11,863 nucleotides of DNA, taken from positions 1 through 11,863 of the forward strand of contig SSNU01000252.1 of NCBI GenBank assembly GCA_012064415.1. Reading direction: 5' to 3'. Source of the DNA: Gyrodactylus bullatarudis (lineage: Eukaryota; Platyhelminthes; Monogenea; Gyrodactylidea; Gyrodactylidae). Positions 1 through 8,529 of this stretch are shown here, in pieces. The notes under the pieces were generated by a model, which did not search any database, was not told the DNA's origin, and saw nothing but the letters and a program-made list of their open reading frames with translations. Within the stretch, counting starts at the first letter, position 1. Every line of letters starts with the position of its first letter. The translations under genes and the position numbers were made by a program.

Positions 1-76
1 CCACTGATGATGCTTCAAGAAATGTACATTTGGTTTTAATATATCTTTTTTCAATTTTCTAAATTATGAATATAAG

Positions 77-294
77 TGGATTTTCGGACGTGTTTGAAAA
101 ACTACGTGAATTACTTATTCGTAATAAACATTTCTTATCAAAATAATATTCATCTTTCCTCCTATAACATTCTTTATGAAAAATTTAATTTGTCTAATTG
201 TGATAATCTTTATTCCATTAAAGCTATTACAGAACATATAAGATCAAAAATTGATTACTCTAAGTCTCTTCTCTATCCTGATCTTCACTTATAG
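77..294 (+). CDS. Terminal exon of a paralog of the unrecognised family (partial gene)
   Basis: An open frame ends at TAG 292-294 and encodes about 72 residues. It finishes with a peptide (HIRSKIDYSKSLLYPDLHL) almost identical to the end of the short form of copy A. It resembles that form over its last 45 or so residues, including a (N/D)C(D/N)(N/D)L motif. The frame is closed by TAA at 73-75. The AG at 75-76 could be a splice acceptor, preceded by a T-rich tract, and would enter with two bases of a codon, the same phase-1 entry as the other introns of this family. I therefore read it as the last exon of a gene whose body lies upstream of the window. Function is unknown. The exact exon start is inferred. 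The alternative is a detached remnant like the one at 3882-3956. Confidence 0.5.
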
Positions 295-492
295 CAAAAA
301 CTAGTTTGATTTTGTTAAAATTTTTCAGATTTATTATAACGCCAATCATTACTTTTCTCAGATATGTAATTTTTATATTATTTATGACTATCAAACATGC
401 AGATTCAAAAAAAATTTCATTATTGTACAAAAAAAAGTATTAACTATTTTATGAAAAAATTTTATTTTGTAATAATGATTTCAAATTGATTA

Positions 493-498
493 AATAAA
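493..498 (+). terminator. Candidate polyadenylation signal AATAAA for the left-edge gene
   Basis: AATAAA lies about 200 bases after the stop at 294 in very AT-rich sequence. The stretch around it (about 470-540) resembles 4140-4205, which follows the remnant terminal exon at 3882-3956. This suggests that the 3' flank was duplicated with the exon. Confidence 0.35.
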
Positions 499-891
499 AT
501 TTATAATTTTAAAGAAAAAATCTGAGATACTCGAAATATTAACCTAATTATTTATTTGCTGTTTATAATTCCAATATATTATGATAAATTGGTCAGACCC
601 CAGTCTTCATTATTCCATTATTTGCATTATTTCATCTATAAATTCCAGAGTTCTCAATAGTAAACATTTATCTGAACTCAAATAAAAACTGAAGATCTCA
701 GACTCTTTGAAAAAGAAGTTCGAGCGTAGAAAAATGATTTTAATTAATTTTAAAAATCCTTTTATCATGGTTTCTATTATATGATGGAAATCGTATCGAT
801 GGATACTATAAAATGAGAAATAAAATACTCGATTTTGATTGGTTGTTAAGATTGTTGAACCAAGATATCTATTGGTTAAAGGGCAGAGAGG

Positions 892-897
892 TATAAA
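892..897 (+). promoter_or_regulatory. Candidate TATA box upstream of copy A
   Basis: TATAAA sits in the context GAGGTATAAATG, about 17 bases after an ATTGGT element and 150 bases before the chosen ATG at 1045. A second TATAAAA at 939-945 is about 100 bases before the ATG and is an equally possible core element. Motif matching alone is weak evidence in AT-rich DNA. Confidence 0.3.
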
Positions 898-1044
898 TGT
901 AACTATGATCGTGCTAATTCTAGAACCTCAAGTAGTATTATAAAACGTGAGTTTACCTTTTTTCATTTCTCTTTCAATATCCAACTAATTTATTTTAATT
1001 AAAAAAGAAGTCCTTCCCCAAAAAAACAACGAGAAATTAATTCG

Positions 1045-2133
1045 ATGGATAATAAATTGACGGATGAAACTAGTAAAACCAGTAAGTACACTTTAAACTA
1101 CTAGAGCGTTACCCAAGTATTCATAACATTAATTAGAAAATTATGGTGAGATTTCGTCACTAATCAGTCTGTAGAATCCGGTTGATATTTATTTTTGATC
1201 TAAAAAAATTCCCATATCCCTAACGAAGAGATAATGTATTTTTTATAATTCCTAGATACTTTCTCGCATGAGATTGGTTGTGAAGGAGTTGCAGAGTTGC
1301 CCAATCACTACAATGATACCAGTTCAACTATCATAAGCTACTACTCGAAGATGATACCTGATTTCAATTTTCAATTAGAAGATGAGAGGATTCATTTTCG
1401 TTCGAATTTATTTGGAAATAACAAGAGTAAAAATTACCTACCTCAACCATATTGTGGAGTTTGGGACTTGGTGGAATATATTTACCAAGATTATGAAAAT
1501 AGTGCCTTAATCATACGTGAATTTGAAGCGGATTTTATAGAAAAAAGTATGAAAAGTTTGAAACTAAGAGATTTGAAGAAACTTGAAAAACTCCTTCCTA
1601 TTATCGACTTAAATCTTAATATTGGTAATATGTCTGCGTTATATGGTAAAGCTTGGGCGTATGTTCTCATCAAAATTATCCAGCCTCATATCCTCAAGAA
1701 GAATTTGGATAAAAACGTACGATTGATAGACCCAAACTCAGCAGACTACTCAGAAAATTTGAAAGAGGCGATTGAATCTGAATACATAATTTACTTTGAA
1801 GAAGAAATTCCGATAGATTGCTACAACTCTTTGAATATGCTGACATGGAGAAATTTCTTTTGCTCATATAAAAAACAAATAAATTTATTTTCGCTAAGAA
1901 TAGCCTATGTAACAAGTAAAAAGATGCCTGAATCATGTTCTATCTCTGAGAATAATTATAATCTCAGAAATTCTAAATATGATGATAATTACTTAATATC
2001 TAATTTTAATGCTATTAATTTAAAATATAAATTGTCTGACTGTAACGACTTGACTAATCTTAAATTAGTCATGGCTCACATTAGATCAAAATTGGATTAC
2101 ACTAAGTCTTTACTTTACTCATATCTTCATTAA
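1045..2133 (+). CDS. Copy A, short form ending in the family's terminal peptide
   Basis: If the second intron of copy A is not removed, exons 1045-1081 and 1256-2133 give an intact protein of 304 residues. It follows copy B as far as AYVTSKKMPES, then switches to a different tail (from about 1935) with KLSDCNDL and the closing peptide AHIRSKLDYTKSLLYSYLH, then TAA 2131-2133. The same tail closes the left-edge gene, so it is probably a genuine protein end and not chance read-through. The stretch is open without interruption, unlike the long form. This could be an alternative 3' end of the same transcript, or an exon inserted into an older gene. No AATAAA is obvious shortly after the stop. Confidence 0.55.
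1082..1255 (+). other. Intron 1 of copy A
   Basis: It opens with GTAAGTAC and closes with ATAATTCCTAG. It interrupts a codon after its first base (A|AT gives Asn). Copy B has an intron at the same place and phase, so it predates the duplication. Confidence 0.6.
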
Positions 2134-2380
2134 CCAGATGATTTTCGTTTTACTTGCAGATACTAGTTTTTCATATTTAATACCTTTCATGATTTCATTT
2201 CACATTCGCTAAATTAATGAGTCTGATTGAACATTATTATCATTCTTATTTTTTTTATTTATATATATATTTTTTTTTAAATGAGAACCTCGAAAAAGAT
2301 TATTCTATACTTATTTTGTATATATTATTTGTTGAAATATAAGTGATTTGTCTAACAAAAAAAATGTTTACCAAGTGCAG
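1916..2380 (+). other. Apparent intron 2 of copy A, containing the alternative terminal exon
   Basis: Donor GTAAAA at 1916 and acceptor GTGCAG ending 2380 keep phase 1. Copy B has no intron here: its reading frame is continuous from AYITNQ into ELPSPEEVL. Homology between the copies breaks near 1940 and resumes near 2366 (LPSAANVL in A, LPSPEEVL in B), so about 425 bases look like an insertion in A or a loss from B. The stretch after the stop at 2133 is AT-rich with a short TA run near 2260. Confidence 0.45.
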
Positions 2381-3475
2381 CAAATGTTCTGAAATTCATG
2401 AAATATTTAGTGAAGAGTCGAAAAGAGTATTCATCGTGTGTTTATGGGTTTTACAAAGCATGCCACTTGTTGTTCCAACGTAAAATAAGAAATCCTTCTG
2501 AAACCGATAAAACAATTACAGTTCGTTGTGATGGTTCAATAAGTTCGGATTTTCCATGGATTGCTCCCATACCTGGTAATCCCATATGTCGACTTCTTTT
2601 TGAAGATTATAATTCAAACGATTATGAGTTGGTCAACGAAACCGAATGCAAAGCTCTCCTGGAAATAGAAGAAACTCAAATTGTGATTATGGCAACACTG
2701 CTTGTTAATGCAATAAGTTTTGGGTTTGGTGTTACATTCAACTATTTCAACATTTCTGGTGATGCCCTCTCTGATATAATCTGCAGGAAAAATTCATTTG
2801 AAAATTTGAATTTAGAAAAAAACGTTCTCTTTGATTTTGATCACAGATACAACGTACAGAATATTTACATATTTGCCTGTGATCAAATCAAGTCCTGCTG
2901 TCCATTTTGCCTAGATTTTGCTGCTTTTGGTGTATTTAAATTCGAAAATCCTTTAATTGATTCAAAAATCTACAGAGAAGTCTGGTCGAATAGAGAGCTA
3001 TTTATGTACAACATCTATTCTCTTATGCTTACATGTTCACCAAATGGCCTCTTGTGTACGGTCTCATGACAAAGGTAAAATCAGTTTCGATTATTAAACC
3101 TTCGAATTGTAGTAAGATATCGATTTCCAATCCTGATGAATCAAAGAATCCGTACATTTTCGACAATACTCCAGCTGTCATTCTCAATTTCATCATGCGA
3201 AAATTTAGAGAGATCTCATTCACTGATATGGGTCTGGCAATAGATCCCAAGGCTAGAGATGGTATTCTGAACTGCATTACCCCTGGTTATCTGTTCACCT
3301 ATGATTGGATGAAGAAGACTCAAATAATACATGAAATTGATGTAAGAAAGCTGCCAAATGAACTTAATTTCTCTTCAAGTGACTTGAAAAATATTGGAAT
3401 CAGAGTCTCAACAATGGAATGAACCATTAGAAAACTCGAAGAGATGTATTTTTTTATTATTCATTTTAAAAATTT

Positions 3476-3481
3476 AATAAA
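3476..3481 (+). terminator. Candidate polyadenylation signal AATAAA after copy A
   Basis: AATAAA lies 54 bases after the TGA at 3420-3422, a normal position for the 3' end of the long form. Confidence 0.5.
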
Positions 3482-3881
3482 TCATTCATAGTAGTGTTTA
3501 AAAAGAGGAATTATAAATTTTTGCTTGACGAATTAGAAACGGGTTAATAATGTTGGTTGCTATCAAGTTGGGAATTTATGATTTTTACAAAAACCTCAAA
3601 TCGAATATGTCAAGATTTTCTGGAATCCAGATCATGTTGCCTAATTTTATCATTTGTAGAAAAAAATTTATAAGAATATTATTCAGTAAATATGGTCATT
3701 TTTGGCTTTGAGCTATCTATCCCTTTGAGCTGAAAATTTTTATCGATTTAAACTTGACACTAAGCTTACTACGTCGACTTTAAAAATATATACCCTGACC
3801 ACTTGAATATGTACAAATTGTCTAAAGCTATACTGATTGATCTGCTTTCTAGAGAGCTTTTCCTAATAATAAGCAGGATAG
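3482..3881. other. Intergenic sequence with a decayed piece of the terminal exon
   Basis: There is no intact gene. Near 3812 a TAC AAA TTG TCT run echoes the YKLS of the terminal exon in copy A, but the frame is lost straight after it. The rest is AT-rich and gives no recognisable signal. Confidence 0.3.
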
Positions 3882-3956
3882 AATTTTTCCACGATATCTC
3901 ATATAAGATCTAAAATTGACTATTCAAAATCCCTTCTTTTCCCCCATCTTCATTAA
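3882..3956 (+). pseudogene. Remnant terminal exon of the family
   Basis: AAT TTT TCC ACG ATA then encodes SHIRSKIDYSKSLLFPHLH, closed by TAA 3954-3956. This matches the ends of the left-edge gene and of the short form of copy A, with many different codons. A TAG at 3879-3881 precedes it in frame and could instead be the splice acceptor of a small terminal exon. No matching gene body lies directly upstream, because copy A already ends at 3422. It may be the last exon of a partly deleted gene copy, or an optional extra terminal exon of copy A. Confidence 0.5.
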
Positions 3957-5329
3957 TCTTATCTTTTTGATCGAATATTTATTTGAAAATATCATGGAAT
4001 TTCAGTATCTGACTTTTCGACTGCTCCTAACTTAAGTTGAGGAAATAGTGAAGTTTGACTATTTATGAGCCAACACTGCAGATTTCCCAATGACGAGGTC
4101 GATCTGTTATTTTAACTTTTCAAAAAACTAATTTTGTAATAATTTCTTTATAATAATGATTTTCTTTTAAATTTAATAAATGTATAATTTCAAAGAAAAT
4201 AAAATATCTGCATGAATTTAGGATCATTGTATCCTTGTGTAAAATAGGCGTTTTTCATCCTCACATTCATTGCAGACCCCTTTTTTCTCAACATTCAAGC
4301 CGGACCCCCGTTTTTAACACGAAAATTTCATACCTAATACGTATTACACAAGTTTAATCACAATGTGAATGATTCCTTGTGTTTATTTTTCATTCATTCT
4401 CTTCTTATAAAAGAGACCCCTCTCTTTCGATTTTTACATGTGATCATTTCAAAAATGATTCTGACGTTTTCATTACAGGGGTCTGTTATGAATGTGAGAA
4501 TGATCATGATTAACAAATACTCTCACAATTATTTTGCTAAATTTATTCCTCATTAAAATTTTATGATTAAATTTATGAGTCAAAAAATTATCATAAAATT
4601 TCACTGGAAGAATTTAGTTCACTTCAGTTTCCCTAAATAATTTAGCTTGTTTTCTCTTGGTATGATGTTCTAAGCCTGTGTAGACATTGTAGTACGAAAT
4701 TAGATATCTTTTATAAATAAGTTTGATTTCATTGATCACGGAAATAGAGTAGTCGTGTTTTCACGAAAATCTGCATCCAACTCTCTGAGACCTTGAAATC
4801 TACTCTTTCTAAACTCAAAGCAAATTTTTTGATATGATTGACCTAAATCTAGTTGATATGAAGATATCAGTATTCAGTATTTTTACAAAAAACTCCGTAA
4901 CAAAAATATTTTTTGAGTCCCATTTTAAAATAAGTCTATAAGTGGTTAGAATCTTTAAAAATTTCCAAATAAATAAATCTGGCCCCTTTTGGAATTTCGA
5001 AAATGTCCAAATTTTCCACATTTTCAACCTTTGGGACCGAATTTTTAAAATCGATTTCGAAGATTTGAGCCAAGTTTTTCAGTTAGAAAGTAATAATTTA
5101 ATTTTTATCAGAAATTTATGTTTATTTCAACAACTCGTGGAATAAAAATTTTCTTGACTTTCACAGTTTTTTGAATAAATACACTCATCTGCATTAAACT
5201 AGCTTTACAAAGTGAGAAAATAAACCAATGAAATTCTCGTATTAATTGTTAATTATGATTGGTTAGTACAAACGAAATTATCCATAAAGTTATTAGTAAG
5301 ATAAAGATATTAGAACGATTATTATAAAG
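3957..5329. other. Long non-coding stretch between copies A and B
   Basis: I see no gene I can support; short open frames at 4365-4556, 4815-5027 and 4942-5145 have low-complexity translations. The first 250 bases resemble the 3' flank of the left-edge gene. An imperfect inverted repeat spans 4254-4504. The last 100 bases before copy B carry ATTGGT near 5259-5264 and TATAAAG at 5323-5329, which directly abuts the chosen ATG. That is too close for a normal TATA box if that ATG is used. Confidence 0.4.
4254..4504. repeat. Imperfect inverted repeat, MITE-like
   Basis: The arms 4254-4281 and 4477-4504 are reverse complements at 24 of 28 positions, including the blocks TCACATTCAT/ATGAATGTGA and AGACCCCT/AGGGGTCT. 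They enclose about 195 bases without coding sequence. I could not find a convincing target-site duplication, so this may be a small foldback or MITE-type element, or an unrelated hairpin. Confidence 0.35.
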
Positions 5330-7182
5330 ATGATTCCAAATACGCTTGTCATGGGAGATATTAGCCCAACTGTGAGTACATTACTTTTCCTTATTGATCA
5401 ACAATATTACTAAATCATTTGTAATATAATTGTGAATATCATCTTTTTAGATTCATGCCCTTTAAGCATTGAATATGAAGGTGTTGGAGAAGAAATATCA
5501 TTAGACTTGGATAGAACTACAAAGTCCAGCATTATATCCTACTACTCAGACAAGTTAAGTAAATTCGATTGCACTTTAAAAAAAGATGCAATTTTTTATC
5601 GTTCATATGTATATGAAAATAATAGCAGTATGCCCCAAACTTATTATGGATATTGGGAACCTTGTACAACTGAAATGATTCAAACTCTCTCTGATCCCAT
5701 TTTAATATCAAAATCTGGAGCAAATAATTCAGAATCTAAAATGGATGAACTCAAATCTGACAATTTGAATGTTTCAATAAAAATGCTTCTGCCAAACATT
5801 AACATGAAACTAGAAATTGGAGATATGTCTGCATTATATGGCAAAGCTTGGACCTATTATTTGATGAAAATATATGGGGTCTGCTTCACTAAAGAATTCG
5901 ATTCATCTTCTTTGTTAACCATCATCAATCCTTTTAAACATACTTATCATGATAATTTCAGGAAGGCTCTGGAATCAGATAAAATCATATTCTTCGAGCA
6001 TCAAATTCCATTTAAATATATGAAAGTTTTGGATATGCTGTGTCAGAAGAGGTTTATTTCCAATAAGTCCATTTTATGGAGTAATTTAAACATCGCATAT
6101 ATAACTAATCAAAAGGAGCGTAGTCATGAGTTACCAAGTCCAGAAGAGGTTCTCGATTGCATTAAAGTTTTTGTCGATGTTCGAAAAGAATATTCTTCCT
6201 GTGTCTATGGTTTCTACAAAGCATGCCACTTGTTGTTCCAACGTAAAATGTTAGATCTTTCTAATATCAACAAAACAATAATAGTTCGTTGTGATGGCTC
6301 TTTGGCCACTGAATTTAAATGGAATACTCCCAAACCTGGCAATCCCTTATGTCGATATCTCTTTAGTGATTACAATTCAAATGAGTATGAATTGGTCAAC
6401 GAATCAGAATGCAGAGCTCTACTGAAATTAGATTCGAAACAAATCTTGACGATGGCCACACTTCTTGCTAATGCAATCAGTTTTGGTCTTGGTGCTACAT
6501 AAACTATTTCAACATTTCTGGTGATGCCCTCACTCATATATTTGAGAATAATTACACTGATGAAAATATTTTCGCTTCTAAACCTATTCTTTTTGATAGT
6601 CATGGATCGAACAATATTGAAAATATTTATAGATTTGCTTGTGGTCTAGTTGAGTCTTGCTGTCCGTTCAGTCTAGATTGCCGAGCACTATCTAATTTAG
6701 AATTCAGCAAATCATGTGAATATTATTCAAAAATTTGGGCAAATAGAGCTATCTACGTGCAACATCCACTATCTTACGCATACATGTTCACAAAATGGCC
6801 TATTGTATATGGTATTATGAGTAAGGTCAAATCAATTAAATATAATGAAAATTCAAATTCTCGTATGATATCGATTTCCAATCCTGATGAATCAAAGAAA
6901 CTCTACATGTTAGACAATACACCTTCTGTCATTCTAAATTTCATCCTGCAAAAATTTAGAGATATCTCATTGGATGATTTGGGTCTGTCAGTAGATCCCA
7001 GGGCAAGAGATGCACACTTGAGCTGCATTATACCTGGTCATTTGCTCACCTACGATTGGATAAAGAAATCTCGATTGAAATACCAAATTGACGTAGAAAA
7101 GTTACTGAATCAACTAAATTTATCCTCATGTGAATTGGGTAATATTGGAGTTTACAAAAAAGACTGCCATTTAAATTTTTGA
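5330..7182 (+). pseudogene. Copy B of the unrecognised tandem family, one 1-bp frameshift
   Basis: Function is unknown. Exon 2 runs from 5451 (after TTTTTAG) to TGA 7180-7182 with no further intron. The frame stops at TAA 6500-6502, where copy A reads ACATTCAAC and copy B has ACATAAAC, one base shorter. Past that point the other frame is open to 7182 and continues the alignment with copy A (NYFNISGDAL, SCCPF, YMFTKWPIVYG, ISISNPDESK, DNTPSVILNF, TYDWIKK). Allowing for the indel, the length is about 592 residues. Exon 1 probably begins at ATG 5330 (MIPNTLVMGD). The GTGAGT donor at 5372 gives the wrong phase, but GT 5376-5377 gives the phase-1 join to CPLSIEYEG that matches copy A. Between RKEYSS and ISFG about seven in ten residues match copy A; the N-terminal half is less similar. 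It is a recent pseudogene, a working gene with an assembly error, or a domesticated foreign protein. Confidence 0.6.
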
Positions 7183-7544
7183 ATTCAATATGTTTTTTAT
7201 TAAAATTAGGATTTTGCATAATCGAATTAAAAATTAAACCTCAGAACGTATGTATTTTTAACTATCTCCTAAACTGAATAAATAGATTTTATGTACATTG
7301 TACAATAAGCTTTCTTTATTCACTGTTTTATTTTTTTTTTGATGAAACGGGAATTTTTTTATTTCCACAACTTTTCAGCTCTGACTTTCCGGAGAAAAGT
7401 ATTCAGTTTTATGTAAAAATAGTAAATTTTTCTAAAACAATTAGATCGAATAGATTTGAGATCATTAATCAATCATTTTTTCATAGATGCCTGAACATAG
7501 TGCTTAAAAATTGTATGTTCGAATGCGTTCTTCCTTAAGATTGG
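7183..7544. other. 3' flank of copy B
   Basis: This holds the candidate AATAAA and then AT-rich sequence with T runs. I see no gene, repeat or clear regulatory element before the transposon insertion that follows. Confidence 0.4.
7277..7282 (+). terminator. Candidate polyadenylation signal AATAAA after copy B
   Basis: AATAAA occurs about 95 bases after the stop at 7182. The layout parallels copy A, where the signal is 54 bases after the stop. Confidence 0.5.
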
Positions 7545-7552
7545 CTCATTAC
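7545..7552 (+). repeat. Left target-site duplication, CTCATTAC
   Basis: These eight bases are repeated exactly at 8042-8049, directly outside the two ends of the element at 7553-8041. They fit the nTnnnnAn preference known for hAT transposon insertions. Confidence 0.75.
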
Positions 7553-8041
7553 TAGGGCCTCAAAAATAGTACCAAATAAAAAAAATAGTATTTCATTAAC
7601 TGAAAAATAAGGAAAAATAGTACTTTGAAGAAAATTCAAGAGATTCTGAGTAAAAATTTTGAATCTTGTGTCATCAAAATTTCTGATTTTTTGTCAAAAT
7701 TTTTTCACCGTTTAACTGTTATGGCGCATATTTTTCAAAATATATCCTTTTAGTTTAAATTTTAAATTCTATGGAATAATTTTTGATTTCCTATCAGCTT
7801 ACACGATGAAATACTGCTAGCTCTAGTTACCTATTTATCAAATCATTTGATTGGTCGTTTACTAGTTGAAGGATACTATTTTCTGAGACTTAATTCAGAA
7901 AAATAGTATAACGATTTAGTGCAGAAATAGTACCAACTAAATTGGGATAAGATGGGCAGATTTTTTCCTCAGATTATTGCAACTCAGTCAGTCCTTTGTC
8001 TAGAGTAAAAATAGACCAAATAGTACTTTTTTGGGGCCGTA
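7553..8041. mobile_element. Non-autonomous hAT-type DNA transposon, 489 bp
   Basis: The left end begins TAGGGCCTCAAAAATAGTAC. The right end read inwards begins TACGGCCCCAAAAAAGTAC, an imperfect terminal inverted repeat of about 19 bases. An exact 8-bp duplication flanks it. The subterminal regions carry AAATAGTA seven times: 7564, 7583, 7615, 7901, 7925 and 8018 on the + strand, and 7874-7881 inverted. Such clusters are typical of transposase binding regions in this superfamily. There is no coding sequence, so it would need a transposase supplied in trans. The superfamily call rests on the 8-bp duplication with its T2/A7 pattern and the TAGGG-type end. A Mutator or Merlin relative, which also give 8-9 bp duplications, is less likely. 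Confidence 0.75.
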
Positions 8042-8049
8042 CTCATTAC
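8042..8049 (+). repeat. Right target-site duplication, CTCATTAC
   Basis: This is an exact copy of 7545-7552, directly after the element's GGGGCCGTA end. The base after it (T) also matches the base after the left copy, but there that base is part of the element end. Confidence 0.75.
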
Positions 8050-8193
8050 TCAAAATATGACTTTAAAAAGAGTTATTGCCAAAAAGTGCAATACACAGGG
8101 ATTTTCGATATGAAATAATTTGACCAATCACAGAATTGTATTTACGGTACTTATTTCACTTTTATTAAACTCTAAAAGATTTTTCTCTTGAAC

Positions 8194-8529
8194 ATGAACC
8201 TGAATACCTTCTCAACAAAAAAAGATATTCTGCAATTCTTGATTTCTTCTTCAGAAGTTAACAAACGGTCTTTCCGAATAGCTACTTCTACGAGCATCTA
8301 TTATAAAACCGTTTGTCTTGATGCAAATTGTTCTTAAAAAATTGAAGATTATGTCAGCAACTTTTTCAAAGTTCCAAGTTTAAGAGCTGCCTACAATTTA
8401 AAATTTAATTTCTGTGACGTTGAAACCCTTAAAAGAGAAACTATAGAAGAAATAAATAAAAACTCAAAAAGAGGTCAACCTAAAAAGAAGAGAATCCGAT
8501 CTAAAACTGAGAAATTGATAAAATGTTAA
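8194..8529 (+). pseudogene. Possible internally deleted MULE-type transposase remnant
   Basis: One frame is open from ATG 8194 to TAA 8527-8529, except for a TAA at 8335-8337, giving 47 residues and then 63. The first part reads KKDILQFL, FRIATSTSIYYKTVCLDANC, resembling the zinc-binding N-terminal domain of Mutator-like (MULE) transposases (F-x-V, YY, C-x4-C, often followed by W). The second part reads EDYVSNFFKVPSLRAAY and then RGQPKKKRIRSK. From what I know of the family, this resembles the stretch after the SWIM finger plus the basic GRPKKKRIRS-like tail. The catalytic core would be missing, with the stop falling at the junction. This is pattern recall, not a search result. A small unrelated basic protein is possible. 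It begins 150 bases after the hAT element. Confidence 0.35.

Larger units (their letters stand above)
295..1044. other. Non-coding 3' flank of the left-edge gene and upstream region of copy A
   Basis: I see no convincing coding sequence. The first 250 bases look like a 3' untranslated region with AATAAA. The second half holds promoter-like motifs ahead of copy A: two ATTGGT (inverted CCAAT) motifs near 838-843 and 870-875, and TATA-like motifs at 892-897 and 939-945. Confidence 0.4.
1045..3422 (+). pseudogene. Copy A of an unrecognised tandem protein family, long form, one 2-bp frameshift
   Basis: Function is unknown. Inferred exons are 1045-1081, 1256-1915 and 2381-3422. Exon 1 starts MDNKLTDETSKT and ends at A|GTAAGT; intron 1 ends CCTAG|AT, phase 1. 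The donor at 1915/1916 (A|GTAAAA) and the acceptor AG 2379-2380 also keep phase 1 and join AYVT to NVLKFMK, matching copy B. The frame breaks in a GAGAG run at 2993-2997, two bases longer than in copy B. Past it the other frame continues to TGA 3420-3422, starting near MFTKWPLVYG. Allowing for the indel, the length is about 578 residues. Motifs shared with copy B include IISYYS, MSALYGKAW, RKEYSSCVYGFYKACHLLF, VRCDGS, PGNPxCR, NYFNISGDAL, SCCPF and ISISNPDESK. I see no signal peptide or membrane span. It could be a host gene, a decaying copy, a gene with an assembly error, or a domesticated viral or transposon protein. Confidence 0.6.

Noticed and set aside
1491..1936. Two - strand open frames inside copy A
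   Set aside because: They are antisense shadows of the copy A coding exon.
2255..2280. Short TA and T run as a microsatellite
   Set aside because: It is only a few repeat units long and unremarkable at this base composition.
4365..4556. Open frame of 63 codons on the + strand
   Set aside because: It lies inside the inverted-repeat region, has a low-complexity hydrophobic translation, and has no paralog match.
4918..5060. Possible inverted repeat around GTCCCATTTTAAAAT and GGGACCGAATTTTT
   Set aside because: Only a few bases pair beyond the A/T runs, so chance explains it.
4815..5145. Overlapping open frames on both strands near 4815-5145
   Set aside because: They are mirror frames in AT-rich DNA with Phe/Ile/Lys/Asn-heavy translations, no conserved motif and no splice context.
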